Notes: generated by a model from the letters alone, not told the origin. A DNA stretch of 23,502 nt from Candidatus Aerophobus profundus SCGC AAA252-L23 (GCA_000402295.1 AQRW01000147.1:1-23502), one strand, 5' to 3'. Shown: positions 1 to 7,224, counted from the stretch's first letter. A program made the numbers and translations.

Positions 1-255
1 AAAGGGTTTTATCAAGCTATGCGGTACAAATATTTTTCTAGTATGAGTTTCTTGGCTATATCGGCTGAATATTTACATCGTGTCAACTTAGGACTCCTAA
101 AAAGCAATAATGTTGGTTTGATTGCTGTTTCAAGAGATGATGTACAGCTCATTTACAAACCCAGAAAAAAATGTCCCACAAATAAAATATCCTTCAATTA
201 TCTATGTGAATATTTTATATCATTATTCCAAACAACCTGTGAAAAAGCACTTTAG
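1..255 (+). CDS. C-terminal part of an unknown protein, probably a gene-cassette ORF
   Basis: The reading frame is open from the first base and stops at 253-255, so this is probably the end of a longer gene; an ATG at 19 could also start a 78-residue protein, but no Shine-Dalgarno sequence precedes it. I do not recognise the family. The product is basic, with a weakly hydrophobic middle and no membrane segment or catalytic motif. The stretch is AT-rich compared with the rest of the window. The gene is followed 31 bases later by an attC-like site in the same orientation, which is the normal ORF-then-attC layout of an integron gene cassette. That context, not the protein, is the basis for calling it cassette-borne. 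Confidence 0.45.
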   Translation, partial: KGFYQAMRYKYFSSMSFLAISAEYLHRVNLGLLKSNNVGLIAVSRDDVQLIYKPRKKCPTNKISFNYLCEYFISLFQTTCEKAL

Positions 256-286
256 GTAGGTTACAGTAACAAATAATGAAAATTAC

Positions 287-356
287 ACATAACAAATCGT
301 TTCACCTGACATTTTTCCGCTTCGCTCCAAAATGCAGGTGAACTCAAACGTTATGC
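287..356 (+). other. Integron attC recombination site (candidate)
   Basis: The site has the full attC architecture. R'' is ACATAAC at 287-293 and R' is GTTATGC at 350-356; these pair except at the end base. L'' TTCACCTG (301-308) is the exact complement of L' CAGGTGAA (335-342). A single unpaired A309 interrupts the stem, as the extrahelical bases of attC sites do, after which CATTTT (310-315) pairs with AAAATG (329-334). The loop is 316-328, and the two unpaired spacers are 294-300 and 343-349. At 70 bp it is within the known attC size range, and R' resembles that of Vibrio VCR sites. The orientation places it at the end of the upstream cassette. No IntI-type integrase is in the window. Confidence 0.8.
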
Positions 357-371
357 CCCTAAAATAAAAAA

Positions 372-1178
372 ATGATCTGGGAATCGGCAGATTGGAAAAA
401 ACCTTTATTAAGGGTTTCTAAGCAAGTGAAAAAGTGGAAAAAGAAGAAAGATCTTTCTGATAAAGATTTTGTAGATATTGAAAAAGCAATTCTAATTGCT
501 TTCTACTCAATCAGAAAATTAGTTGATGCTCGTAAACTATCAAACGCAACTCAAGAAATGAAGATTAATATTTCATCATATCCAAATGTTAAGAATGTTA
601 CTTTAATGAATTGGCATAAAATTGATGAACTTTATAATTTGAAAAAAGAGAACCGTGAAAAACGCAATATTGCATTTATCTACAACCAGTTGATTCATAG
701 CTATGTTTTCATGATCGGCGAAAAAGATTCAGGTGGTTTTGATGGTATCTTTTTTTCGTCTGACTCTCAACGGAACAAAAAACTCTATAAAATATGTGTC
801 GATGAATTAATACGTATTATAAACACGGTCGGTAATGATTATCCTTCAAGATCAGAAATGAAATTTAACGAAGAAAAGCAAGATTTTGATGTTTTCCTGG
901 CCTCCCATTCGGCAGAGCCTGGTAAAAAATATCTCTGTAAGCCGTATACAGAGAGTGATTGCTGGCACGGTGAAAAAGAGGCGTTTACCAGGTTTTGTTT
1001 TTGGGTGGAATTCTACCTATCGTGGATATGGTGTGACTTTCAGAGGATTTTGAGGACTTCTGGAGGCGGCTTAATTGAAAATTTTCTTAGGATACTCCTT
1101 TGTTCTTTGTTAGCCTCAGTAGTTTTAATGAAAGTTGCCTTAAGGGGAGGAGATACAGCCAGCATGAAGACCTCCTAA
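372..1178 (+). CDS. Hypothetical protein of a cassette-type family, with a probably foreign C-terminus
   Basis: The ATG lies 15 bases after the attC site and has no good Shine-Dalgarno sequence, as is common for integron cassette genes. Residues 1 to about 175 form a soluble, charged protein beginning MIWESADWKK and containing NWHKIDELY, QLIHSYVF and FFSSDSQRNKKLY. I recognise this as a hypothetical family seen in gene cassettes and genomic islands, with no known function. After about residue 176 (near base 897) the composition changes: GC rises and the protein becomes Trp-, Cys- and Leu-rich with a hydrophobic stretch. I infer that the native end was lost and that the frame runs on into unrelated DNA next to the IS remnants. 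No attC follows, consistent with a disrupted cassette. Confidence 0.6.
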   Translation: MIWESADWKKPLLRVSKQVKKWKKKKDLSDKDFVDIEKAILIAFYSIRKLVDARKLSNATQEMKINISSYPNVKNVTLMNWHKIDELYNLKKENREKRNIAFIYNQLIHSYVFMIGEKDSGGFDGIFFSSDSQRNKKLYKICVDELIRIINTVGNDYPSRSEMKFNEEKQDFDVFLASHSAEPGKKYLCKPYTESDCWHGEKEAFTRFCFWVEFYLSWIWCDFQRILRTSGGGLIENFLRILLCSLLASVVLMKVALRGGDTASMKTS

Positions 1179-1893
1179 AGAGCTTCTAATCTTTTTCTTA
1201 TCTCATGGGGCATATCTTCTCGGCATGAGTGCTCAAAAGGTAGGCTAGAACACAAATACCCACATGGGCTCTGATTCTTTGCTCTTTAGTGTGATTTACC
1301 GGTCTAATATCCAGGACATGCTTCATTGACTGGAAGGCGGCCTCTATTCTGCTTAAGTTTTTGTATCCTTGAGCAATCTCCCCGGGGGGAAGAGAGAAAT
1401 CATTGGTGGACAGGATGTACTTTCCGTCAAGTCTTGCCTCGCCTCGAAGTTTCGCTTTGTCTACTCTGATCCGTCCGTTCTTTGACAGGGTAAGGTATCT
1501 ACCATAGGTTCTGTGGCTGAGGAGCTTGGCTGAGGATTTATCAGCCCTTGAGAGTGAGAGAGTTCCTCCTCAATGACCCTGAGTGCTCTTTCTCGTCTTT
1601 GCTTATCTCTTTTCGCCTCTTTAGGATTATAGCAAAGGATGTAGCGCATTTTTCTTGCCTCATCCTGGAGGATTTTCTCCTTCACCCACAGACTGTCGTT
1701 CACCTTGATGAAGCGACCCTTTTTGGAGACAGCCTCACTGGCCAGGGGATCAAATCGTCCTTTAACTGCCAGGATATACTTCAGCTCGACTTTGACAGTT
1801 GGAAAAGAAAAAGTCCTTGTTCATAGTGGTTTCAGCGATCAAAAAGTGAGCGTACCACTACATTTCATTCTCTATCTTTTCAAAGATGGACAA
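1176..1893 (-). pseudogene. IS1634-family (IS4 superfamily) transposase remnant, copy 2
   Basis: Reading the minus strand in shifting frames gives a DDE transposase lacking its N-terminus. Recognisable blocks are KYILAVKGRFD (about 1770), MRYILCYNPKEAKRDKQRRE (about 1640-1590), DGKYILSTNDFSLPPGEIAQ (about 1420-1365) and LSRIEAAFQSMKHVLDIRPV (about 1340-1290), which match the C-terminal catalytic region of IS1634-type transposases. Frames change near 1800, near 1560 and near 1200, with an additional stop near 1855, so it cannot be functional. It lies directly after the end of copy 1 in the same orientation, and its blocks are only moderately similar to those of copy 1. These are therefore two different old insertions rather than a recent duplication. 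Confidence 0.8.
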
Positions 1894-2526
1894 CTAAAGC
1901 CTCTTCACTTGAGAAGGAACCTGAAGCCCTGCAGCACGAAAAGCCCTGTGGGCTGAACCTTTCAGTTCAGTCCTGAGAAGATAGGCCTGCTCTTTGACAT
2001 ACAAAGTAACTGCCTTCATGCGTTTTACATCCCGAATCACTTGGTGGACACTTTCTTTGACTCCCATCTTAAGAGAGTCGCCTGGCCAGGGTGACCGTGA
2101 GCAGGAAGGATAAGAAACAGACGAAGATGTGTCCTTTTACCCGAGAAGGTGTCCAGTGGAAGACGGGTCTTATCTTGAAGATGTTCTTGAGATCCCTGAA
2201 GGCACGCTCAATCATCCACAGACTCTTATAGGCCCGGGCTACGTCCTCTGAAGGAAGCTTGGTTGTTGTTCTAAAGAACATACTTCCCATCGTAGCGAGC
2301 CTCTTTTTGGATCTTGTCCTGGTTAAGGATCACTTCATCGGCTTTGATCTGACAGAACCTTTTCGCATCTCCGGTGAGGACTTTAGTGAGGGAGCGGCCT
2401 CGAATCTTCTTTTCCAGATTGGCGATGATGGCATTGCGATCCTCTCGGTCTTTTTCTGCTTCCTTGGGGTTGAAGCAGATCACATAGCGGACTCCCTCAA
2501 GGGTCGTTTCTTTCACCTTCAGAGTG
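1894..2526 (-). pseudogene. IS1634-family transposase remnant, copy 1
   Basis: Minus-strand fragments join into the C-terminal part of a DDE transposase. The blocks are VRYVICFNPKEAEKD (about 2490-2450), RYDGKYVL (about 2295), TKLPSEDVARAYKSLWMIER (about 2265-2210), FRDLKNIFKIRPVFHWTPSR (about 2200-2140), and a tail containing KMGVKESVHQVIRDVKRMKA that stops at 1894-1896. Frames change near 2275 and near 2085. The N-terminal half is missing: homology stops at about 2523, exactly where brxL coding sequence begins on the other strand. A deletion therefore removed both the 5' part of this transposase and the 5' part of brxL. Confidence 0.85.
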
Positions 2527-3738
2527 GCCTTTGACGAGGTAGCCGATCTGGAAAGAATGCCCAAGGAAGTCATGACTACCTTAAAGACTTATTGTGAGTC
2601 GGGTATGTTTGCCCGAGGACGGGAGAATCTACAAGGTAGAGCATCGGTGGCTCTTTTTGGGAATATTAATCAACCGGTTGACATACTGTTGAAAACCTCT
2701 CATCTTTTCGCGCCAATGCCCTCCCTGGTGAGAAACGATATGGCATTTTTGGACCGGCTTCATTTCTATCTTCCCGGTTGGGAGATGCCCAAGATGGAAA
2801 ACAGGTTTCTTACCAATCATTATGGGTTTGTGGTTGATTATCTTGCAGAAACTTTCAAGGAGCTTCGTAAGCAAAATTTCACTGAAATTATCGACAGGTC
2901 TTTTCGATTGGGTCCTCACCTGAATACCAGAGATGTCAAGGCAGTGAGAAAGACAGTATCTGGTATTGTAAAGCTGCTGAACCCATCGGGAAAAGTGAAG
3001 TGCGGTGATCTGGAGTATTATTTGCAGATAGCTCTGGAAGGGCGTCGTCGGGTCAAAGAACAACTGAAGAAATTGGGAGCTTTCGAATACCATCGAACAA
3101 GCTTTTCGTACATTAGCGGAACAACGGATGAGGAAAAATTTGTCACTGTCCCCGAAATTGGTGGAAGTCATCTAATCTCAGCCGACCCTCTTCCACCTGG
3201 CTCGGTTTATGCCGTGTCGGTAGGGTCAAACGGAAAAATAGCCTTCTATCGTTTGGAGGTTGCTACATCTCCCGGGTCAGGAAAGATCCGGACATCCGGT
3301 GCGATTGATTCTGCGCTTCGCCAAGCTGTGCAAACAGCCTGGTCCTACGTGTGTTCAAAGAAAGAACAAATGGGGCTTACCGGGATATTCAATTCGGTTG
3401 ATTTTCATTTTCAGGGAATAGATTTGCTCAGTAACCGGGAAGGATTAGAGGCAAGTGTTGCCGTCTTCGTTGCCCTGTATTCCGCAGCGCTTAGAAAATC
3501 AACACTACCGGCTCTCATCGTGCTGGGAGATATGACGGTCCAGGGAAACATAAAGGTCTGCCGGTCTCTAATAGAGCCTCTCCAGTTGGCCATGGAAAAT
3601 GGGGCTCAACGCGTGCTGTTACCAACGGCAAATCGTCGCCATTTTCTGGAGGTACCGGCGGACACAATGGAGAAGGTAGACCCAGTCTTCTACACGGATC
3701 CGCAAACCGCTGCCACGAAGGCTCTTGGATTACGTTAG
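2524..3738 (+). pseudogene. brxL: 5'-truncated brxL, BREX Lon-like AAA+ protein (C-terminal ~60%)
   Basis: The 404-residue frame matches the C-terminal part of BrxL, whose full length is about 680 residues. It opens at the Walker B region (AFDEVADLE), so the N-terminal DNA-binding region and Walker A motif are gone. Family blocks follow: ESGMFARGRENLQGRASVAL, MAFLDRLHFYLPGWEMPK, FLTNHYGFVVDYLAE, ALEGRRRVKEQLKKLGAFEY, SADPLPPGSVY and a Lon-protease-like C-terminal domain (about 230-404). In that domain the positions of the Lon catalytic Ser and Lys appear to be Glu (in GLEASVAV) and Ile (in RSLIEPLQLA), as expected for a non-proteolytic BrxL. The GTG at 2524 is only the first in-frame start and lies on the junction with the IS remnant. 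No other BREX gene is present, so no functional BREX system is expected. Confidence 0.9.
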
Positions 3739-3844
3739 TCAAGACTAAGTATTGTACGGACAAATGAATTGAAGCTGCTGTACCAAGTGATCGAGCATTG
3801 CTAATAGAGCTGACGTTTGTCAGACGGAAGCATTGAGAGAGAAC

Positions 3845-3905
3845 GACCAAAACGTGAAATCACCAGGGGATAATTAGGGGGTTTTCACCCCTCTCATAGG
3901 TGGTC
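3845..3905 (+). other. Possible structured leader upstream of the protease gene
   Basis: The gap between brxL and the protease gene (3739-3946) contains nested complementary segments: GACCA (3845-3849) with TGGTC (3901-3905), GTGAAA (3854-3859) with TTTCAC (3883-3888), and alternatively AGGGG (3876-3880) with CCCCT (3888-3892). The last two pairings compete for the same bases, as in switch-like leaders. No U-tract follows, so it is not a convincing terminator. The pairings are short and could arise by chance. Confidence 0.25.
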
Positions 3906-3926
3906 AAATAACAGGAGGTGACAAAG

Positions 3927-3950
3927 ATGACCAAGGAGATGGCACAATGA
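3927..3950 (+). CDS. Possible 7-residue leader ORF overlapping the protease start
   Basis: An AGGAGGTG Shine-Dalgarno (3913-3920) lies at an optimal distance from ATG 3927, which opens a seven-codon frame (MTKEMAQ). Its stop overlaps the next gene's start as ATGA at 3947-3950. The codons of this mini-ORF include AAGGAG (3933-3938), which is a suitable Shine-Dalgarno for ATG 3947. The arrangement would couple translation of the protease to the leader. Alternatively the strong site simply serves 3947 from a distance. Confidence 0.35.
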   Translation: MTKEMAQ

Positions 3951-4834
3951 CCGGATTTGAGAACATACTAAGAGGCAAAATAAGAATCCTATTATTGGTT
4001 TTTCTTTTCCTCCTCCTTCCTTCTGAGTTAATTGCTGGCTTGATGCCGAATTCGTTCGTAGACAGCCTGGTTTTGATCGGACTTAAGATAGATGACGATT
4101 TTGACCCTTTCTGTACTGGATTCTTTGTTGGCGATGAGAAACACACCATTTTGGTAACAAACAAGCACTGTCTAAAGAACAACACAGGGAAGACCGTGTT
4201 CGTTAGGCTCAACAGGAAGACCCCCGGACCAACTGGAGATATGTTCGAGGAGGTGCAAATACTACCAGCGGCCCAGGCAAGATATGAGCCAAGATTTCAT
4301 GAACGAGTTGACCTTGCGGTTCTTCGCGTACAAAAACCCAATTCTCTTGATCTAAAGCAACTAAAGGCCCACAAGATTGTTGATTCTCATTTCCTGGGGT
4401 ACAAGGATGTGCCACTAGGAGATGAAGTCTTTCTCGTGGGATTTCCTACGTCCGTGGACAAAATGAAAGAGTTACAGAGACAATCAAATATTCCTATTGT
4501 CAGAGGAGGGCTTGTTTCAGCAAAGTACGAACGAGATAATCTGAGTTTTCTTCTTATTCATGCACCAGCTTATTGGGGGGATAGTGGTAGTCCTGTAATC
4601 ATAAAGCCAAGTAAACTGAATGTTTCAGAGACTGTGTCAGGAACTCCACCAAAATCTCCAGACAATCCAATGCTGATTGGGATTGTTTCAGAAATGCGCC
4701 GGATTGGCCGTAAGTGGGGAGAGATAGAAGTCGAAGACGAATTGATGATACCTCTCATTTCTTTTTGGAATAGTGGTTTGACGGTTGCGATTCCTGTTGA
4801 TTACTTGATTGAGCTAATGAATGAACTACCATAA
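3947..4834 (+). CDS. Membrane-anchored or secreted trypsin-like serine protease
   Basis: This 295-residue protein has a complete chymotrypsin-fold catalytic triad: His74 in ILVTNKHC, Asp122 in RVDLAVLRV and Ser213 in YWGDSGSPVI. Residues 13-31 are a leucine-rich hydrophobic segment after three basic residues, so the protein is either exported with a signal peptide or anchored in the inner membrane facing the periplasm. There is no PDZ domain, unlike DegP/HtrA, and the length fits a bare protease domain. It starts a plus-strand gene run followed by a possible membrane peptide and a TIR-domain protein. Trypsin-like domains occur as effector modules in bacterial conflict systems, so a defence role is possible, but here it rests on context only. 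The start at 3947 has AAGGAG eight bases upstream. Confidence 0.85.
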   Translation: MTGFENILRGKIRILLLVFLFLLLPSELIAGLMPNSFVDSLVLIGLKIDDDFDPFCTGFFVGDEKHTILVTNKHCLKNNTGKTVFVRLNRKTPGPTGDMFEEVQILPAAQARYEPRFHERVDLAVLRVQKPNSLDLKQLKAHKIVDSHFLGYKDVPLGDEVFLVGFPTSVDKMKELQRQSNIPIVRGGLVSAKYERDNLSFLLIHAPAYWGDSGSPVIIKPSKLNVSETVSGTPPKSPDNPMLIGIVSEMRRIGRKWGEIEVEDELMIPLISFWNSGLTVAIPVDYLIELMNELP

Positions 4835-4898
4835 CGAGGTGATACGAGCGCGAAGTCCTATTTCCCTTCATGAGCATCATTTCCTTGATTAAGGAGAA

Positions 4899-4973
4899 AT
4901 GCCGAAACTATTGATAGTCATCCTGGTAACTGGAGTATTGCTACTCGTCTTGTTCACTGATCTGTGCAGATGA
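4899..4973 (+). CDS. Possible 24-residue single-pass membrane peptide
   Basis: ATG 4899 opens MPKLLIVILVTGVLLLVLFT followed by DLCR and a stop. The peptide is almost entirely one hydrophobic helix after a Lys, as in small bacterial membrane proteins and type I toxins. AAGGAG at 4891-4896 lies only two bases upstream, which is too close for a good ribosome site and lowers confidence. It sits between the protease and TIR genes, the only notable frame in that 174-base gap. Confidence 0.35.
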   Translation: MPKLLIVILVTGVLLLVLFTDLCR

Positions 4974-5008
4974 GATAAGAAGAAATAAGAACTAGGAGGT
5001 GAGCCAAG

Positions 5009-5569
5009 ATGGATAAAGAAAACAGGCTATTCATTAGCTATGCTGACGAGGATTTGAACACAGTCCAATTGATTGATATGATTTTGATTCTAAACAATGT
5101 CCAATCTGATTATTGGGATAAAAGTAAGGTACCAGGAGAAAGAGATTGGGAACAAATAAAAAGTTGGATTGAGAGAGATCGCTATTTTACGGTCATACTG
5201 ACGAAGAATGCTATGACAAGTTCGCCGGTGGGTCAAGAAATTGGTTTTGCTATGCACGCCAAAAGCCAAATAATTCCTTTTCAACTAGAGAGAGTAGATC
5301 CACGAGATTTGGGTGTTCTTCAGGGCATCGCTCCAATAGATGTCACAAGAAATGAGCTTACAAGAGGAGCGGAAGACATAGCAAGGGCTATACGCTCCCG
5401 GGAAACGGGCTACTTGTTGGGGAGGGTTGTAAGACAAATTAAAGAAAACCTTACTCAACAGGCATTGGAAGAACAACAGAGAAAAGAATCTGCCATTTTT
5501 TGGGGAGGAGTTGCCACGGGGGTTATTGCAGCGGTATTGATATGGCTAATAATGCCTAAAAAGAAATAG
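5009..5569 (+). CDS. TIR-domain protein with C-terminal transmembrane anchor
   Basis: This 186-residue protein begins with a TIR domain (about residues 5-130). Features are the opening strand RLFISYADEDL, the following helix, and SSPVGQEIGFAMHAKSQIIP, whose Glu77 sits where the catalytic glutamate of NAD-hydrolysing TIR domains is found. Residues 163-182 (IFWGGVATGVIAAVLIWLIM) form one transmembrane helix followed by PKKK, so the TIR domain should be held on the cytoplasmic side. A charged helix (about 140-162) links the two. The start has a strong AGGAGGTG seven bases upstream. Bacterial TIR proteins commonly act as NADase effectors in anti-phage defence. A tail-anchored TIR beside a membrane-linked protease is an uncommon arrangement, and I cannot assign it to a named system. 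Confidence 0.85.
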   Translation: MDKENRLFISYADEDLNTVQLIDMILILNNVQSDYWDKSKVPGERDWEQIKSWIERDRYFTVILTKNAMTSSPVGQEIGFAMHAKSQIIPFQLERVDPRDLGVLQGIAPIDVTRNELTRGAEDIARAIRSRETGYLLGRVVRQIKENLTQQALEEQQRKESAIFWGGVATGVIAAVLIWLIMPKKK

Positions 5570-5586
5570 ATCAAAGTTACAAATTA

Positions 5587-5742
5587 TTGGGACAAATTTG
5601 GGTCAAAAATGCTGATAAAAGTTGCGAAAACTTACATACTGGTGAGACTGTGAAATGTGGCTCAAATCTCTTACCTGACAGCGGTTGGTTTCACTGTGGC
5701 GGGATAGAGGAGATAGGGCTAACCGTATGCCACCCTCTACTA
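5587..5742 (+). repeat. Direct repeat, copy A
   Basis: This segment is repeated in the same orientation at 9323-9477. From 5595 the first 30 bases are identical to those from 9331. Over the first 108 positions I count nine differences, eight of them transitions; similarity fades after about 5720, with one single-base gap. It begins 18 bases after the TIR gene stop. It contains small possible hairpins, for example AAGTT...AACTT near 5619-5633. No terminal inverted repeats or ORF are evident. See the separate findings for possible RNA structure and recombination. Confidence 0.85.
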
Positions 5743-5774
5743 CGGCGATAATCTGGACGTTTGGGAGGTATAGG

Positions 5775-6137
5775 ATGACGTGCATGGAAGCGGCTACTTG
5801 GCTTATTGCTGGTTTCACAGGTGTATTAGCAGTCGTTGGCATTTTGGGATTAGGCAAAATATGGAAGGGAATAAAAACTCGACCGAGCAGGGAGATCATG
5901 AGCGAAACAAGAACAACTCGTCGGTTCTGTAAGTGTATAGGCGAAGATGTTGAGCTAAAAGCTAAAGTGGCTGTGGTGAAAGCAGGGAGTCCTGCACAAA
6001 CAATCAAGACGCAACTTGTGGAATGGTCGTGCTGTAGCAAACAGGAGACTTGTGGAAAAAAGTGCAACTATTTCTACGCTCCTAATCTGGCTGACTGTGA
6101 GGCTGGTAGTGAAAAAGATACAACGACTTTTCCATAA
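5775..6137 (+). CDS. Small membrane protein with a Cys-rich cytoplasmic or exported tail
   Basis: ATG 5775, preceded by GGGAGGT at the right distance, gives about 120 residues. The frame is open further upstream into repeat A, but without a better start. Residues about 5-24 (EAATWLIAGFTGVLAVVGIL) form one transmembrane helix, followed by a basic linker. The C-terminal part contains many cysteines (FCKC, WSCCSKQETCGKKC, LADC), suggesting a metal-binding or disulphide-linked fold. I do not recognise the family. It is the first gene of a tandem run of small membrane and coiled-coil proteins. Confidence 0.65.
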   Translation: MTCMEAATWLIAGFTGVLAVVGILGLGKIWKGIKTRPSREIMSETRTTRRFCKCIGEDVELKAKVAVVKAGSPAQTIKTQLVEWSCCSKQETCGKKCNYFYAPNLADCEAGSEKDTTTFP

Positions 6138-6185
6138 AAGTCCTTGTATCTAATCACCGGTAACTGGATTTCTTGTGGAGGGGAA

Positions 6186-6236
6186 ATGGAAAGGGATATA
6201 GATTCCAGCGAGGGGTGTAACAATGCGGTTCCTTGA
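6186..6236 (+). CDS. Possible 16-residue leader ORF overlapping the next start
   Basis: GGAGGGGA lies immediately upstream of ATG 6186, which opens MERDIDSSEGCNNAVP and stops at 6234-6236, beyond the ATG of the next gene at 6223. As with the mini-ORF at 3927, ribosomes ending here would be placed at the following start. It may be fortuitous. Confidence 0.25.
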   Translation: MERDIDSSEGCNNAVP

Positions 6237-6729
6237 GAAATATAATGAGAGGCCTAGAGCGAGTCATAAGGATTGGGTTAACATTAGAAATCAACTAAAC
6301 TCCATCAGACTAATTAGTTGGGGGAGTACAACAATCATTATTTTAGCCACAATTCTATTCATATTCAGTATTATGAAATTGGCCGAACAGGGACTGCTTA
6401 ATGGAGGTATCCTTCTGTTGTCTATCTCAGCGATCATGTTGAGCGGGGGAGGTATTGGTGTGTCATATGCTGGCAATAGATTAGGTGTGGCGGCAATGAA
6501 GCTTTCTTTTATTCTATCTGACTTTCCAGAAAATCTGGAGGCCCTACGACGTGAACAAATGATATTCCAGAAACGAGTAAACAGGTTCGAAAGTGACCGA
6601 CAAAGGTTTACAGAGATAACAAAAAGATGGGATAACCATGCGGAGAGACTATTGAAACACATGAAACGGTATTATGAAATGGATAGGAAGATCGAAAGAG
6701 AAAAGCAAAACACCGATAAGCCGTCATGA
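6223..6729 (+). CDS. Two-pass membrane protein with C-terminal coiled coil
   Basis: The 168-residue product has two hydrophobic helices (about 30-50 and 60-84) separated by a short turn. A long charged helix (about 98-160), rich in Arg, Lys and Glu with heptad-like spacing, is predicted to be coiled coil. Both ends should be cytoplasmic. The start ATG 6223 has AGGGGTG eight bases upstream. I recognise no family. The form resembles accessory membrane subunits of defence or toxin operons, but function cannot be assigned. Confidence 0.7.
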   Translation: MRFLEKYNERPRASHKDWVNIRNQLNSIRLISWGSTTIIILATILFIFSIMKLAEQGLLNGGILLLSISAIMLSGGGIGVSYAGNRLGVAAMKLSFILSDFPENLEALRREQMIFQKRVNRFESDRQRFTEITKRWDNHAERLLKHMKRYYEMDRKIEREKQNTDKPS

Positions 6730-6841
6730 TAAAAAATACCAGTCGAAAGACAGAGTTGTCTTTAGCCAATAGCTCATCTGACTTGAAGGAGCTCGTATCT
6801 AGACAACGTCTTTTACATCATCCTTGTCATCTATTAGTGTA

Positions 6842-6973
6842 ATGATCATCACGCTGGCTATTGGGGTTCGGAGGATGGAGAGGAGGTTGGATAGGAAAAT
6901 TGAGGAAGTGAGGGGGGAGAGTTTAGAAGTCAGGAGGATGTTATGTCAGAAAACCGACAAAAAAGGGAATTAG
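6842..6973 (+). CDS. Doubtful 43-residue ORF with short hydrophobic start
   Basis: ATG 6842 encodes MIITLAIGVRRMERRLDRKI and a charged helical tail, ending at 6971-6973 and overlapping the next gene by 31 bases. The frame is open upstream to TTG 6824 and beyond. No clear Shine-Dalgarno precedes either start. It resembles a minimal single-pass protein with a cytoplasmic helix, or the remains of one. The rest of the gap 6730-6942 shows nothing I can identify. Confidence 0.3.
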   Translation: MIITLAIGVRRMERRLDRKIEEVRGESLEVRRMLCQKTDKKGN

Positions 6974-7224
6974 AGGATGTCCGAAATGGAATTAGGACAT
7001 TAAAAGACAGCATACCAATTATGCAAGCCCGACTTGAATCAAAACAGAAAGAATACAAACATGAATATGACAGATATGTACAAGCGGGAGCAACTGACCT
7101 AGTGCTGAAAGATAAATTGAAAGAAAAGATGCGGAAGTTAGACAAGCTCCCACGTGAGTTGCAGCAGGGCAAATCGACACTCACAGGACTCGAGAGAAAA
7201 GAAAAGGAGTTAATTAACCAATGA
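6943..7224 (+). CDS. Small coiled-coil protein
   Basis: This is a 93-residue, highly charged, probably all-helical protein with regular hydrophobic spacing (ELEDVRNGIRTLKDSI, MQARLESKQKEYKHEY, LKEKMRKLDKLPRELQQGKS), typical of a dimeric coiled coil. It has no membrane segment and no catalytic motif. The start ATG 6943 is fixed by AGGAGG five bases upstream. It follows the two-pass membrane protein, whose own C-terminus is coiled coil, so the two might associate; that is inference only. Confidence 0.7.
   Translation: MSENRQKRELEDVRNGIRTLKDSIPIMQARLESKQKEYKHEYDRYVQAGATDLVLKDKLKEKMRKLDKLPRELQQGKSTLTGLERKEKELINQ

Noticed and set aside
905..995. A possible second attC around CCTGGTAAA...TTTACCAGG with an inner CTCTGTA/TACAGAG stem
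   Set aside because: The stems are real, but there is no GTTRRRY/RYYYAAC core pair, so it lacks the defining attC ends.
2259..2534. Plus-strand 91-residue ORF over the transposase remnant
   Set aside because: The opposite strand carries conserved transposase motifs, so this is antisense noise.
2629..3171. 180-residue minus-strand ORF inside brxL
   Set aside because: It is a shadow of the BrxL frame with no recognisable protein features and no ribosome site.
5603..6067. 154-residue minus-strand ORF
   Set aside because: It overlaps the repeat and the Cys-rich membrane gene. The plus-strand frame has a proper ribosome site and a clear transmembrane helix.
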